Below, piece by piece: positions 8,169 to 17,109 of a stretch of DNA of 34,065 nt. The notes under the pieces were generated by a model. The model was given only the letters and a program-made list of their open reading frames with translations. It ran no database searches and was not told the origin of the DNA. Position 1 is the stretch's first letter. The number at the start of each line of letters is the position of its first letter. Source of the stretch: Streptomyces sp. S3(2020) (lineage in GTDB: Bacteria; Actinomycetota; Actinomycetes; Streptomycetales; Streptomycetaceae); contig NZ_JABERD010000101.1 of the NCBI RefSeq assembly GCF_013044505.1, positions 1 through 34,065 of the forward strand, read 5' to 3'. The translations under genes were made by a program, and so were the position numbers.

Positions 8169-9704
8169 GTGGCTACCTCGATCACCGAAATCGAGACATA
8201 TGGTGTCGAGCGGATCCCGGACGAGGACCGCACGGCCCGCCCGATCGATCTGTTCCGGCTCGCCTTCGGCGGTGCCAACACCTTCGCGACCTGTGTGCTG
8301 GGCGCCTTCCCGATCCTCTTCGGCCTCTCCTTCTGGCAGGGGCTCGCGGCGACCGTCCTCGGCCTCGTCGCGGGTGCGCTGCTGCTGGCCCCGATGGCGC
8401 TGTTCGGCCCGACCAACGGCACGAACAACGCCGTCTCCTCCTCCGCGCACCTGGGCGTGCACGGCCGGGTCGTCGGCTCGTTCCTCTCCCTGCTCACCGC
8501 CGTCGCGTTCTTCTCGATCTCGGTGTGGTCCTCGGGCGACGCCCTCGTGGGCGGCGCGCACCGGCTCGCCGACGTCCCCGAGTCGGACGTCACCTACGGC
8601 ATCGCGTACGCGATCTTCGCCGGGCTCGTCCTGGTCGTCTGCATCTACGGCTTCCGGTTCATGCTGCTGGTCAACAAGATCGCGGTGCTGGCGGCGTCCG
8701 CCCTCTTCGTGCTCGGCGCCTTCGCCTTCGCGGGTGACTTCGACCCCGGCTACGCGGGCACCTTCGCCTCCACCGCCGACCCGCTGTTCTGGCCGTCGTT
8801 CATCGGCGCCGCGCTGATCGTGCTGTCCAACCCGGTCTCCTTCGGCGCGTTCCTCGGCGACTGGTCCCGCTACATCCCGGCCGGGGCCCCGCGCCGCCGC
8901 GTGATGGGGGCCGCCTTCCTCGCCCAGATCGCCACCCTGCTGCCGTTCCTCTTCGGCCTGGGCACCGCGTCGATCATCGCGTCGAAGGCCGCGAAGTACG
9001 TCGACCCGGCCGCCCCCAACTACGTGGGCGGACTGCTCGCGATCTCGCCCGGCTGGTACTTCCTGCCGCTCTGCCTGATCGCCCTGATCGGCGGCCTGTC
9101 CACCGGTACGACCTCCCTGTACGGCACGGGTCTCGACTTCTCCAGCGTCTTCACCCGCTTCAGCCGCGTCCAGGCCACCTTCTTCATCGGCGCCCTGTCC
9201 ATCGCGTTCATCTTCGTCGGCCGGTTCGCGCTCAACCTCGCGCAGTCCATCTCCACCTTCGCCACGCTGATCATCACCTGCACCGCGCCGTGGATGATCG
9301 TCATGACCCTCGGCTACGTCACCCGCCGGGGCTGGTACGACGCGGAGGCGCTCCAGGTCTTCAACCGCCGTCAGCGCGGCGGGCGTTACTGGTTCACGCA
9401 CGGCTGGAACTGGCGCGGCATGGCCACCTGGCTCGTCTCCGCCGTCGTGGCGCTCCTCTTCACCAACCTGCCCGGCCAGTTCGTCGGCCCGCTGGGCGAC
9501 CTCGCCGGCGGCACGGACATCTCGCTGCCGGTCGGCCTCGGCCTCGCCGTCGTCCTCTACCTGGCCCTGCTCACCCTGTTCCCCGAGCCGCGCGCCGTGT
9601 ACGGGCCGGCCGGACCCCGCTTCGTCCGGGCGTCGGACACCCCGGTACCGCCCATCACCGGCGGCGACGAGGAGACCGTCCCCGAGCCCGCCATGACCAA
9701 GTGA
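8169..9704 (+). CDS. NCS1-family purine-cytosine permease-like transporter
   Basis: A 511-residue integral membrane protein with about 12 hydrophobic segments, as in the NCS1 family (CodB, allantoin and hydantoin permeases), which import nucleobases and related nitrogen compounds with H+ or Na+. The N-terminal family block is clear (FGGANTFATCVLGAFPILFG, about residues 37-56), followed by FGPTNGTNNAVSSSAHLGVH around residue 80. Start is GTG with GGTGGAGGG directly upstream. It is the first gene of an operon with an NTF2-like protein (31 bp on) and an aldehyde dehydrogenase, divergent from PucR. The exact substrate is unknown. The aldehyde dehydrogenase partner suggests a compound broken down through an aldehyde rather than plain cytosine salvage. 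Confidence 0.92.
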   Translation: MATSITEIETYGVERIPDEDRTARPIDLFRLAFGGANTFATCVLGAFPILFGLSFWQGLAATVLGLVAGALLLAPMALFGPTNGTNNAVSSSAHLGVHGRVVGSFLSLLTAVAFFSISVWSSGDALVGGAHRLADVPESDVTYGIAYAIFAGLVLVVCIYGFRFMLLVNKIAVLAASALFVLGAFAFAGDFDPGYAGTFASTADPLFWPSFIGAALIVLSNPVSFGAFLGDWSRYIPAGAPRRRVMGAAFLAQIATLLPFLFGLGTASIIASKAAKYVDPAAPNYVGGLLAISPGWYFLPLCLIALIGGLSTGTTSLYGTGLDFSSVFTRFSRVQATFFIGALSIAFIFVGRFALNLAQSISTFATLIITCTAPWMIVMTLGYVTRRGWYDAEALQVFNRRQRGGRYWFTHGWNWRGMATWLVSAVVALLFTNLPGQFVGPLGDLAGGTDISLPVGLGLAVVLYLALLTLFPEPRAVYGPAGPRFVRASDTPVPPITGGDEETVPEPAMTK

Positions 9705-9735
9705 CCCCTGTGACCCTCGCAAGGAGCCGAGCAGC

Positions 9736-10161
9736 ATGAGCACCACCACCGTGCAGGATGTCCGGGCCGCCGCGGACGCGCTCGTCGCGGCCTTCGCCGA
9801 GGGCCGCCTCGACGACTACTTCGGCGCCTTCGCCCCCGACGCGACCTTCGTCTTCCACACCACCCCGCAGAGGCTCGGCTCCACGGCCGAGTACCGCGCG
9901 CTGTGGCAGCGCTGGGTGGCCGAGGACGGCTTCCGCATCCTCGGCTGCACCTCGTCCGCCCAGCTGATCCAGGACTTCGGCGACACCGCCGTCTTCAGCC
10001 ACGACGTGGAGACCCGGATCTCCACCCACGCCGGCGAGGAGACGCTCCAGGAGCGGGAGACCATCGTCTTCACCCGCGCCGAGTACGGCAGCGAGAACGG
10101 CAGCGAGGACGGCCGCTGGGTCGCCGTACACGAGCACCTGTCCGCCCGCACCACCGCCTGA
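9736..10161 (+). CDS. SnoaL/DUF4440-like NTF2-fold protein
   Basis: A 141-residue protein with an NTF2-like cone-fold pattern: an N-terminal helix pair (AADALVAAFAEGRLDDYFGA), FAPDATFVFHTTP, a conserved W in ALWQRWVAE, and alternating beta strands to WVAVHEHLSA at the end. Such proteins are small enzymes (isomerase, cyclase or hydrolase) or ligand binders. Start ATG with AAGGAGCCG upstream. It lies 31 bp after the permease and 15 bp before the aldehyde dehydrogenase, so it is probably an auxiliary catabolic protein of the same pathway. No specific reaction can be assigned. Confidence 0.85.
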   Translation: MSTTTVQDVRAAADALVAAFAEGRLDDYFGAFAPDATFVFHTTPQRLGSTAEYRALWQRWVAEDGFRILGCTSSAQLIQDFGDTAVFSHDVETRISTHAGEETLQERETIVFTRAEYGSENGSEDGRWVAVHEHLSARTTA

Positions 10162-10176
10162 CCAGGAGAGACGTCC

Positions 10177-11616
10177 ATGAACACCACCTTCCGCAACTAC
10201 ATCGACGGTGCGTTCGCGGACGCCGCGGACGGCCGCACGCTCGACGTGGTGGACCCCGCCACCGGTGACGTCTACGCGACCTCCCCGCTCTCGGGCGCGG
10301 CGGACGTCGACGCGGCGATGGCGGCCGCGGCCGCCGCGTTCCCCGTCTGGCGCGACACCACGCCGTCCGTGCGGCAGCGCGCCCTGCTGAAGATCGCCGA
10401 CGCGATGGAGGAGCGGGCCGACGAACTCGTCGCGGCGGAGAGCCGCGACACCGGCAAGCCGCTGCACCTCACCCGCAGCGAGGAACTCGCCCCCGCCATC
10501 GACCAGGTCCGCTTCTTCGCGGGCGCGGCCCGCATGCTGGAAGGCCGTTCGGCCGGCGAGTACATGGAGGGGATGACCTCGATCATCCGCCGTGAGCCGG
10601 TCGGTGTGTGCGCCCAGGTCGCGCCGTGGAACTACCCGCTGCTGATGGCGGTCTGGAAGTTCGCCCCGGCGCTCGCGGCGGGCAACGCGGTGGTCCTCAA
10701 GCCCTCGGACACCACCCCGGCCTCCACGGTGCTGATCGCCGAGATCATCGGCGGTGTCCTGGCGGAGCTGGGGCTGCCGGGCGGCGTCTTCAACGTGGTC
10801 TGCGGCGACCGCGAGACCGGCCGCCTGATGGTCGAGCACCCGACCCCCGCGATGGCCTCCATCACCGGTTCCGTGCGCGCCGGCATCCAGGTCGCCCAGA
10901 GCGCGGCCAAGGACGTCAAGCGGGTCCACCTGGAGCTGGGCGGCAAGGCCCCGGCCGTGGTCTTCGAGGACGCCGACCTGGCGAAGGCGGTCGAGGACCT
11001 GGTGGTCGGCGGATTCTTCAACGCCGGTCAGGACTGCACGGCGGCGACCCGCGTCCTGGTCCACGAGTCCGTCTACGACGAGTTCGTCGCGGCGCTGGCG
11101 AAGGCCGCCGCCGACACGAAGACGGGCCGGCCGGACGACGAGGACGTGCTGTACGGACCGCTCAACAACGCGGGTCAGCTCGCACAGGTCAGCGGCTTCG
11201 TCGAGCGTCTCCCCGAGCACGCCACGGTCGAGGCGGGCGGCCACCGGGTCGGCGACAAGGGCTACTTCTACGCCCCGACCGTGGTCTCGGGCCTCCGCCA
11301 GGACGACGAGATCGTCCAGAACGAGGTCTTCGGCCCGGTCATGACCGTCCAGTCCTTCACGGACGAGGCCCAGGCCGTGGCGTACGCCAACGGCGTCGAC
11401 TACGCACTGGCCTCCTCGGTGTGGACCAAGGACCACGCGCGGGCGATGCGGATGTCCAAGAACCTCGACTTCGGCTGCGTCTGGATCAACACCCACATGG
11501 CACTCGTCGCCGAGATGCCGCACGGCGGCTTCAAGAAGTCCGGCTACGGCAAGGACCTCTCCGCGTACGGCTTCGAGGACTACACCCGGATCAAGCACGT
11601 CATGACCTCGCTCTGA
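10177..11616 (+). CDS. NAD(P)-dependent aldehyde dehydrogenase (aminoaldehyde/betaine-aldehyde type)
   Basis: A 479-residue enzyme of normal length for the ALDH superfamily, oxidising an aldehyde to the acid with NAD(P)+. Catalytic residues are present: N152 in VAPWNYP, E253 in HLELGGKAP and C287 in NAGQDCTAATR. SITGSVRAG is the cofactor-loop motif. The overall pattern resembles gamma-aminobutyraldehyde or betaine-aldehyde dehydrogenases, but that is a judgement from motifs only. Start ATG preceded by AGGAGA. It is the third gene of the PucR-linked operon and supports a catabolic route through an (amino)aldehyde, for example from polyamines or a related nitrogen source. No aminotransferase or amine oxidase lies nearby. 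Confidence 0.93.
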   Translation: MNTTFRNYIDGAFADAADGRTLDVVDPATGDVYATSPLSGAADVDAAMAAAAAAFPVWRDTTPSVRQRALLKIADAMEERADELVAAESRDTGKPLHLTRSEELAPAIDQVRFFAGAARMLEGRSAGEYMEGMTSIIRREPVGVCAQVAPWNYPLLMAVWKFAPALAAGNAVVLKPSDTTPASTVLIAEIIGGVLAELGLPGGVFNVVCGDRETGRLMVEHPTPAMASITGSVRAGIQVAQSAAKDVKRVHLELGGKAPAVVFEDADLAKAVEDLVVGGFFNAGQDCTAATRVLVHESVYDEFVAALAKAAADTKTGRPDDEDVLYGPLNNAGQLAQVSGFVERLPEHATVEAGGHRVGDKGYFYAPTVVSGLRQDDEIVQNEVFGPVMTVQSFTDEAQAVAYANGVDYALASSVWTKDHARAMRMSKNLDFGCVWINTHMALVAEMPHGGFKKSGYGKDLSAYGFEDYTRIKHVMTSL

Positions 11617-11644
11617 CCCCAGCCGCAGTCCCCCCGGGCGGACT

Positions 11645-11664
11645 CGGACGCTGAGATCCGTCCG
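11645..11664 (+). terminator. hairpin after the aldehyde dehydrogenase gene
   Basis: CGGACG (11645-11650) pairs perfectly with CGTCCG (11659-11664) around an 8-nt loop, 28 nt after the stop codon. There is no T-tract, which is common for Streptomyces terminators, so this is only a candidate end of the permease operon. Confidence 0.35.
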
Positions 11665-11745
11665 TCCCAGTAGGCCGACGTGGCGGTTACGACGATCATC
11701 AGGAGAGAATGATGTGTGAGGGGAGTGTGAAGGCAGGGGGGAACT

Positions 11746-14706
11746 GTGGGAACGGACGGGGTGGTTGGGGACGGCGGGTACCGGGCTCCGTTGCTGGGCC
11801 GGTCCGCCGAACTGGCCCGATGTGACGCGCTGCTCGACCGTGCGGCAGGCGGCGTGGGCGGCACGGCGAGGGGTGGGGAATCCGGGGACAGCGGCCGTTC
11901 CCGGCTCGTCGACGTCACCGGTGAGGCCGGCATCGGCAAGAGCCGGTTGCTCGGCGAGGTCTGTGCGCGGGCCCGCCGACGCGGAATGCTGGTACTGCGC
12001 GGCAGAGCCACGGAGTACGAGCGGCAGGTGCCGTTCCAGGTGTTCACCGACGCGCTGGCCCACCTCGACCCGCACGCCTTGGACGGCTTCGAGGACGCCG
12101 ACGCGGTGGCGCCCCTCCTTCAACGCAGCGGCACGGTGGACCGTTTCGGACTGCACCGGTCCACGGCCGTCCTGCTCTCCCGGCTCGCCGCCCGGTCCGG
12201 GCTGCTGCTGGCCCTCGACGACCTGCACTGGGCGGATTCCGCGTCCCTGGAACTGCTGGACCACCTCGTACGCCATCCCGTGCACGCCCCCGTCGTCCTG
12301 GCCGTGACACGACGTGACCGCCAGAGTCCCGAGTCCCTCGCCGCCAGACTCACCCGAGGGCTCGACACCGGCACGGTCGTCAGACTCGGGCTCCGGCCGC
12401 TGAGCGCCCGCGACTGCGCCGAACTGGCAGGCCCCGGCCTGCCGCAGGCCGAGACCGACTCGCTGTACGCCGCGAGCGAGGGCAACCCGTTCTACTTCCT
12501 GACCCTCCTTCAGGCCCACCGCGGCGGTACGACACCCGAGTCCTCGGCGCCGCCCGGGCTCGGCACCCTGCTGCTGGACGAACTGACCGCGCTCGCCCCC
12601 TCCCAGCGCGGCATCGTCGACGCCGTGGCGGTCCTGGGCGAGCACGCCACCCCGGCGATGGTGAGCCGGGTGACCGGCCGCACCGGCACCGCGTTCACCG
12701 ACGATGTCCACGCCCTCACCCGCCGCGACCTGCTGCGCTCGGCCCCGCAAGGACTGCTGACCCTGCGCCATCCGGTCGTGCGAACCCTCGTCCACGAAGG
12801 CACGCCCTTCTTGAGGCGCGTGGAGATCCACCGACTCGCCGCGCAGGAACTGGCCCGCGTCGGGGCCTCGGCAGCCGAACGAGCCCACCATGTGGAACAG
12901 TCGCTGACCGCCTGGGACCCGCAAGCGGTGGCCGTGCTCGACGAGGCCGCCGCACGGACCGCCCGAACGGCCCCGGCGAGCTGCGCCCACTGGCTCGATG
13001 TGGCCCTGCGCCACCTTCCGGACACTCCCGAACACGCGCCCCGCCGAGGCAAGTTGGCCCTGCGAAGGGCCCGGGCGTTGGCCGCGTGCGGTGGCCTGCG
13101 AGAGAGCCGCGAACTGCTCCAGGAGCTGATCGTCACCCCGCGACGGTTACCCGGTGGCCCGGCCACCGGAGAGGACCAGGACCTCAGGGTGCGCGCGGTC
13201 GTCCTGTGCGCGCTGGTGGAGCGTCATCTGGGGCGCTCCACGGAGGCCGTCGCGCTGTTGCGCCGCGAGCTGACCCGCGATCCCGCACCGGCCCACGTCG
13301 TCCGGCTCGGCCTGGAACTCGGCTCGGCCGCGTCCCAGGACAGCGACACCTCGTACGCCCAGGTGCGCACCGAGGTCGAGGCGGCCCTCACGGCGGCCCG
13401 GTCCACGCGGGACGAGGTCGGGGAGGCGGGCGTCCTCGCCGTCGCCGCCCTGGGAGAGGCGTACGAGGGCAACATGGCCGCGGCGCACCGGCTCGCCCGG
13501 CAGGCCGCCGCCCTGGTCGACTCCCTGCCCGACAACGACCTCACCGCGCTGTGCGAACCACTGGCCCGGCTCGGCTGGGCGGAGGCCTTCCTGGAGCACT
13601 ACCCGGACGCCGAGCGGCACGCCGAGCGCGGCCTGGACATCGCCCGCCGCAGCGGACAGATCTATGTCGTGCCCCATCTGCTGCTGTGCCAGTCCCATGT
13701 CCGGGTCCAGACCTGCCGGGTCTCCTCGGCTCTGGAACTCGCCGACCAGGCCGAGGACATCGCCCGCGGGATCGGCAGCGACCAGTTGCTCGCGTTCGTT
13801 CTGGCGAGCAAGGCCGCGGCGCTCGTGGCCGCCTGCCCGCCGGGCGATCCGCGCCCGCTCGCCGTCGCCGAGGAGGCCGTGGCGGCGGCCGGTACCGGGG
13901 TCGACTGGTGGTCCTCCACGGCCTGGTGCATCTTCGGCTGGGCCGCGCTCATGGCCGGCGATCCGGTCCGCGCCCGGGAGGCGATATTCCAGGCGGGCGG
14001 CCCCGAACTGCAACGGATCCAGCCCTCGATGCGGCCGCTCTACCTGGAGATACTGGTCACGTCCGCACTGGTGACGGGGCAGCCCGAGGAGGCCCGCGGC
14101 TGGGCCGAGCGGGCCCGCAAGGAGGCGGAACAACTGGGACTGCCGATGCAGCGGTCCTCCGCGCTGCGCAGCGCCGCCCATCTCCCGCTGGGGCAGGGGG
14201 ACACAGCGCGGGCGGCGGACCTGTTCGCCGAGGCGGCCGCGGAAAGCGCCCGTTGCGGAGCGCTCTTCTGGGAGGCCCACTCCCTGCTGCTCGGCGCCCC
14301 TCTGGAAGCGGCGGCGGGCCGCGGCCGAGGCGCCACGCACGCCTGGCTCAGGGGCCGTCGGCTCGCCGAGGCGGGCGGCAGCGGCATGCTGGTCGGCCTC
14401 GCCGACGTCACCCGTCCGCCCGGAGCCGGCTCCGAGACCGTGTACGGCTCCCCGGACCGCGCCGAACTCACCGAACGGCTGGCCACCCTGACCGCCCGGG
14501 AGCTGGAGATAGCCGAGCTGGTCGCGCAGGGGCTCACCAGCCAGGCCATCGCGGACCGGCTCTACGTCAGTCGGCGCACCGTCGAGACCCATGTCTCGCG
14601 CGCCTTCCGCAAGACCGGGGTCTCCTCGCGTACCGCCCTGGCCACGTTGATGGCCCGCCGCCGCGCCGGGAGCCGCTTCCGGGACGCCGGCACGGAGCAG
14701 GACTGA
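11746..14706 (+). CDS. LAL-type LuxR-family ATPase regulator
   Basis: A 986-residue large ATP-binding regulator of the LuxR family (MalT-like). An N-terminal AAA/NACHT-type ATPase domain carries Walker A GEAGIGKS (K65) and Walker B LALDDLHWAD (D158/D159). The middle, about residues 330-880, is an alpha-helical TPR-like repeat region rich in Ala/Leu/Arg. The C-terminus (about 914-980) is a LuxR helix-turn-helix (LTARELEIAELVAQGLTS, VSRRTVETHVSRAF). The start is a GTG after GCAGGGGGGAA. LAL proteins usually activate secondary-metabolite or sugar-use operons. No biosynthetic cluster directly abuts it, and its target is unknown. It could act on the downstream secreted-protein genes or on distant loci. 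Confidence 0.95.
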   Translation: MGTDGVVGDGGYRAPLLGRSAELARCDALLDRAAGGVGGTARGGESGDSGRSRLVDVTGEAGIGKSRLLGEVCARARRRGMLVLRGRATEYERQVPFQVFTDALAHLDPHALDGFEDADAVAPLLQRSGTVDRFGLHRSTAVLLSRLAARSGLLLALDDLHWADSASLELLDHLVRHPVHAPVVLAVTRRDRQSPESLAARLTRGLDTGTVVRLGLRPLSARDCAELAGPGLPQAETDSLYAASEGNPFYFLTLLQAHRGGTTPESSAPPGLGTLLLDELTALAPSQRGIVDAVAVLGEHATPAMVSRVTGRTGTAFTDDVHALTRRDLLRSAPQGLLTLRHPVVRTLVHEGTPFLRRVEIHRLAAQELARVGASAAERAHHVEQSLTAWDPQAVAVLDEAAARTARTAPASCAHWLDVALRHLPDTPEHAPRRGKLALRRARALAACGGLRESRELLQELIVTPRRLPGGPATGEDQDLRVRAVVLCALVERHLGRSTEAVALLRRELTRDPAPAHVVRLGLELGSAASQDSDTSYAQVRTEVEAALTAARSTRDEVGEAGVLAVAALGEAYEGNMAAAHRLARQAAALVDSLPDNDLTALCEPLARLGWAEAFLEHYPDAERHAERGLDIARRSGQIYVVPHLLLCQSHVRVQTCRVSSALELADQAEDIARGIGSDQLLAFVLASKAAALVAACPPGDPRPLAVAEEAVAAAGTGVDWWSSTAWCIFGWAALMAGDPVRAREAIFQAGGPELQRIQPSMRPLYLEILVTSALVTGQPEEARGWAERARKEAEQLGLPMQRSSALRSAAHLPLGQGDTARAADLFAEAAAESARCGALFWEAHSLLLGAPLEAAAGRGRGATHAWLRGRRLAEAGGSGMLVGLADVTRPPGAGSETVYGSPDRAELTERLATLTARELEIAELVAQGLTSQAIADRLYVSRRTVETHVSRAFRKTGVSSRTALATLMARRRAGSRFRDAGTEQD

Positions 14707-14717
14707 GCGCGGTCCGC

Positions 14718-15575
14718 CTACTTGACGTCGACGAGGTCGCCGGGCGCCGTGGCGGTGCCGGTCGTGGTGGTGCCGGCGAAGACGAAGCGGTAGTAGCCGT
14801 CGGAACCGGCCTTGGTGGTGGTGCTCAGGGCGCCGGTGCTGTTGGTCTTGACCGTCTTGAGGGTGGTGTAGGTGCTGCTGTTCTTCTTGCGGAACTGCAA
14901 CTTCACCGACTGGGCCGCGTATCCCGCGTACTTGCCCGTGGTCCAGTTGGCGCGGGTCAGCTTGCCGGTGACCGTGATGGTCTTGCCCTTCTTCACCGGC
15001 TCGGGAGAGGCGTTGGCGGTCAGCTTCGCGGCACGCTTGATCTTGGTCCTGGCGACGTCGTCGTCGTAACTGGCGTTCGCGTAGAGGTCATAGGCGCCCA
15101 GGAAGACCTTCCAGGTTCCCGCGGTGCCGTTGCTGTCGTCGAAGGCGACCGCCGGGTCGATGGTGAAGACCGTCTTGCAGCTGTAGCTGTAGCCGCCCTC
15201 GACCGTCGTCTCGGTGCAGGTGGGGTAGTCGTCCGACGCCAGCGCGCCGGTGATGGTGTCCGTGCTGGAACTGTCGGTGCCCTGCCACAGGAACGCCTGG
15301 GTGAGGGCCACGCCTTCCTCGTCGAAGGCGGTGAAGGTGACGGGAACGGCCTTCTTGCCCGTGGTGCCGAGCACGATGTCCTTGCCGTTGTTGACGACCC
15401 CGTCCTTGAAGGTGGTGCCGCCCAACGCGTCCAGCGGATCGACGCCCTGCGAGGCGAAGGCTCTGAGCGGCGTCGCCGCCCCGGGGTGCTCCGCCGCCTG
15501 GGCGGTGCCCGGGAGCACGAGGGCGGAGAGTACGACGGAGCCGGAAAGAGCGGTGGCAGCAGTGCGTATGCGCAT
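14718..15575 (-). CDS. secreted protein of unknown function
   Basis: A 285-residue exported protein. It has a Sec signal peptide (MRIRTAATAL, hydrophobic core to about residue 22, likely cleavage after TAQA at 27) with GGGGGA upstream of ATG 15575. The mature part is Thr/Ser/Lys-rich and all-beta in appearance. Residues about 185-285 resemble the Ig-like beta-sandwich tails frequent in Streptomyces secreted proteins (KKGKTITVTGKLTRANW; VKLQFRKKNSSTYTTLKTVK). Two cysteines (in YPTC and YSCK) could form a disulfide. I do not recognise an enzyme. It ends 11 bp from the convergent LAL regulator and follows the lipoprotein gene on the same strand after 106 bp. Confidence 0.85.
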   Translation of the reverse strand: MRIRTAATALSGSVVLSALVLPGTAQAAEHPGAATPLRAFASQGVDPLDALGGTTFKDGVVNNGKDIVLGTTGKKAVPVTFTAFDEEGVALTQAFLWQGTDSSSTDTITGALASDDYPTCTETTVEGGYSYSCKTVFTIDPAVAFDDSNGTAGTWKVFLGAYDLYANASYDDDVARTKIKRAAKLTANASPEPVKKGKTITVTGKLTRANWTTGKYAGYAAQSVKLQFRKKNSSTYTTLKTVKTNSTGALSTTTKAGSDGYYRFVFAGTTTTGTATAPGDLVDVK

Positions 15576-15681
15576 GTGGTTCCCCCATGGTGAGGTCGGG
15601 CGGTCCTGCCGAACTGTAGGTGTGGCAGGGCCTGTTGATGTGGTGAAGAGGTCGGTGCACGCCGGCCGCCGGGCAAGGGGC

Positions 15682-16557
15682 TCAGGGCGTGGGAGAGCGG
15701 AAGATGTCGTCGTAGTCGAGGCTGACGTCGGGCGTCGGGAACAGGTCCGTCGGGTAGGGGTCGATGGGCTGGGAACCCGGTGCGGGTACATCGGCCGGGT
15801 CGGCGGTGGGCTTGCCGTCCGGGCTGCACACCTGCGGTGCCGAGGGCTCGGACAGTTCGTAGTCGGCGACCCGCTTGGAACGGAAGTCCACCGTGGCGCG
15901 CCCCCAGAGGTCCTTGTCGCCGCCGACCTCGACCTCCTCGGGCAGTTCCTTGCTCTTCAGCGGCTTGCCCACGGTGACCGAGAGGAGGGCACCGACGCAG
16001 GGACTGCGGTCCGCCGCGTAGAGGGACGCGGGCACGGCGATCGTCCGCTCGCTGCTCGCGTCCGCTTGGAGTTCGACGCGTTTCACCCGGCGGATGTCGA
16101 AGTAGTAGCTGGGTTGCGTCCCGTCCGAGAGACGTTCGCCGTCGGCGCCGTCCGCGACTCCGTACACCAGCTTCCAGAACTCGACCTGCACGGTGATCTT
16201 CCGGCACAGCGGGCCGTTGTACCCCGGCAGGCTGATCACGTTCACCTCGTCGCCGTCGTAGTTCTCCTTGGGCGTGTCGATGAAGCGTTCAACCCAGTCG
16301 CGGGATTCCTGGGCCGTCCACCCCTTGTTGTCGTGGCAGCCGGACGCCCCGGTCGGATACGGGGGAGTGGGGGACGGGGTCGGCGAAGGGATCGGCGACT
16401 CGGACGCCGCCGTCGCGCTCTCGGACGGATCCCCGGAAAGGGAGGTGCCCTCGGCGCTCGAACAACCCGCGGTGAACAGGACGGCCACGGCGAGGGCGGC
16501 GACGGCAGGCACGACGGAGCTCTTCGGCTCGGCCAGGCGCCTCGGTACGCGCCTCAC
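15682..16557 (-). CDS. lipoprotein of unknown function
   Basis: A 291-residue predicted lipoprotein. It has a basic N-terminus (MRRVPRRLAE), a hydrophobic stretch and the lipobox FTAGC with lipidated C32, then a Ser/Pro/Thr linker (PSPTPSPTPP) and a soluble domain with three further cysteines. No family is recognised. The GTG start overlaps the stop of the upstream membrane-protein gene in a GTGA, so the two are translationally coupled and probably work together at the cell surface. The C-terminal 40 residues are proline- and aspartate-rich. Confidence 0.85.
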   Translation of the reverse strand: MRRVPRRLAEPKSSVVPAVAALAVAVLFTAGCSSAEGTSLSGDPSESATAASESPIPSPTPSPTPPYPTGASGCHDNKGWTAQESRDWVERFIDTPKENYDGDEVNVISLPGYNGPLCRKITVQVEFWKLVYGVADGADGERLSDGTQPSYYFDIRRVKRVELQADASSERTIAVPASLYAADRSPCVGALLSVTVGKPLKSKELPEEVEVGGDKDLWGRATVDFRSKRVADYELSEPSAPQVCSPDGKPTADPADVPAPGSQPIDPYPTDLFPTPDVSLDYDDIFRSPTP

Positions 16558-16958
16558 CGGTCGAACCAGTTCTTGGCCTCCGCGGAGCTGAAGCCCCGCA
16601 GCACGGCGAGGGCGAAGGCGATACCCGGCAGAACCGAGACGCCGCCACCCCGCAGCAGGCCCACCACACCGCTCAGCAGGCTCAGTGCCTCGATGACGAT
16701 GACCGTGACACGCAACCCGTTCGACCGCTTACCCGCGAAAACGCCGCACAGCAGCAGCGCCCCGGCGATCAGCAGCGACAGCACCGCCACGAACCGGAGC
16801 GCGCCCGTCCCTTCGTCCTGACCGTGATCCACCGCGTCGTTCACCACGGCCAGCAACACGGCGCCCGCCGCCAGGTTCAGCACGGCTTGGACCCATACCC
16901 CCACCACCGCCAGCCTGACGTTCTTCGGCATGCGCGCCTTCACGCTCGGTGTCGTCAT
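16554..16958 (-). CDS. small four-helix membrane protein
   Basis: A 134-residue protein with four predicted membrane helices (around residues 15-40, 55-75, 80-100 and 105-120). A charged loop with DHGQDEGT lies between the first two. No known family is recognised with certainty; small proteins of this shape are frequent in Streptomyces. The ATG at 16958 lacks an obvious ribosome-binding site. The in-frame ATG at 16931 (MPKNVRL) has GAAGG at good distance and would give 125 residues, so the start is open. Coupled by 4-bp overlap to the lipoprotein gene downstream. Confidence 0.8.
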   Translation of the reverse strand: MTTPSVKARMPKNVRLAVVGVWVQAVLNLAAGAVLLAVVNDAVDHGQDEGTGALRFVAVLSLLIAGALLLCGVFAGKRSNGLRVTVIVIEALSLLSGVVGLLRGGGVSVLPGIAFALAVLRGFSSAEAKNWFDR

Positions 16959-17014
16959 GAACGCAAGGAAACGGCATGGGTGTCAGGTGCACGTCGGTAG
17001 GAGTACGTAATCCG

Positions 17015-17024
17015 CATACGTATG
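17015..17024. promoter_or_regulatory. palindrome upstream of the membrane protein/lipoprotein pair
   Basis: CATACGTATG is a perfect 10-bp palindrome. A second TACGTA (17004-17009) lies 13 bp away centre to centre. Both sit in the 151-bp spacer between the ABC ATPase stop and the membrane-protein start, in an AT-richer patch that probably holds the promoter. It could be a repressor operator; no regulator gene adjoins it. Confidence 0.35.
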
Positions 17025-17109
17025 TGCCACGGCCAACTGTCCGCCGGTCTCGCGGGGGTGAAGGCGTGGGTGCCTCACGGGGCGCTGTGCTCGCATCCGC
17101 CGTCGGCAC

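Noticed and set aside
9655..13035. Very long minus-strand open frame (1126 codons) opposite the aldehyde dehydrogenase and LAL genes
   Set aside because: It is antisense to well-supported genes, has a Gly/Arg/Val/Asp-rich composition typical of GC-bias shadows, spans two unrelated genes and shows no family motif.
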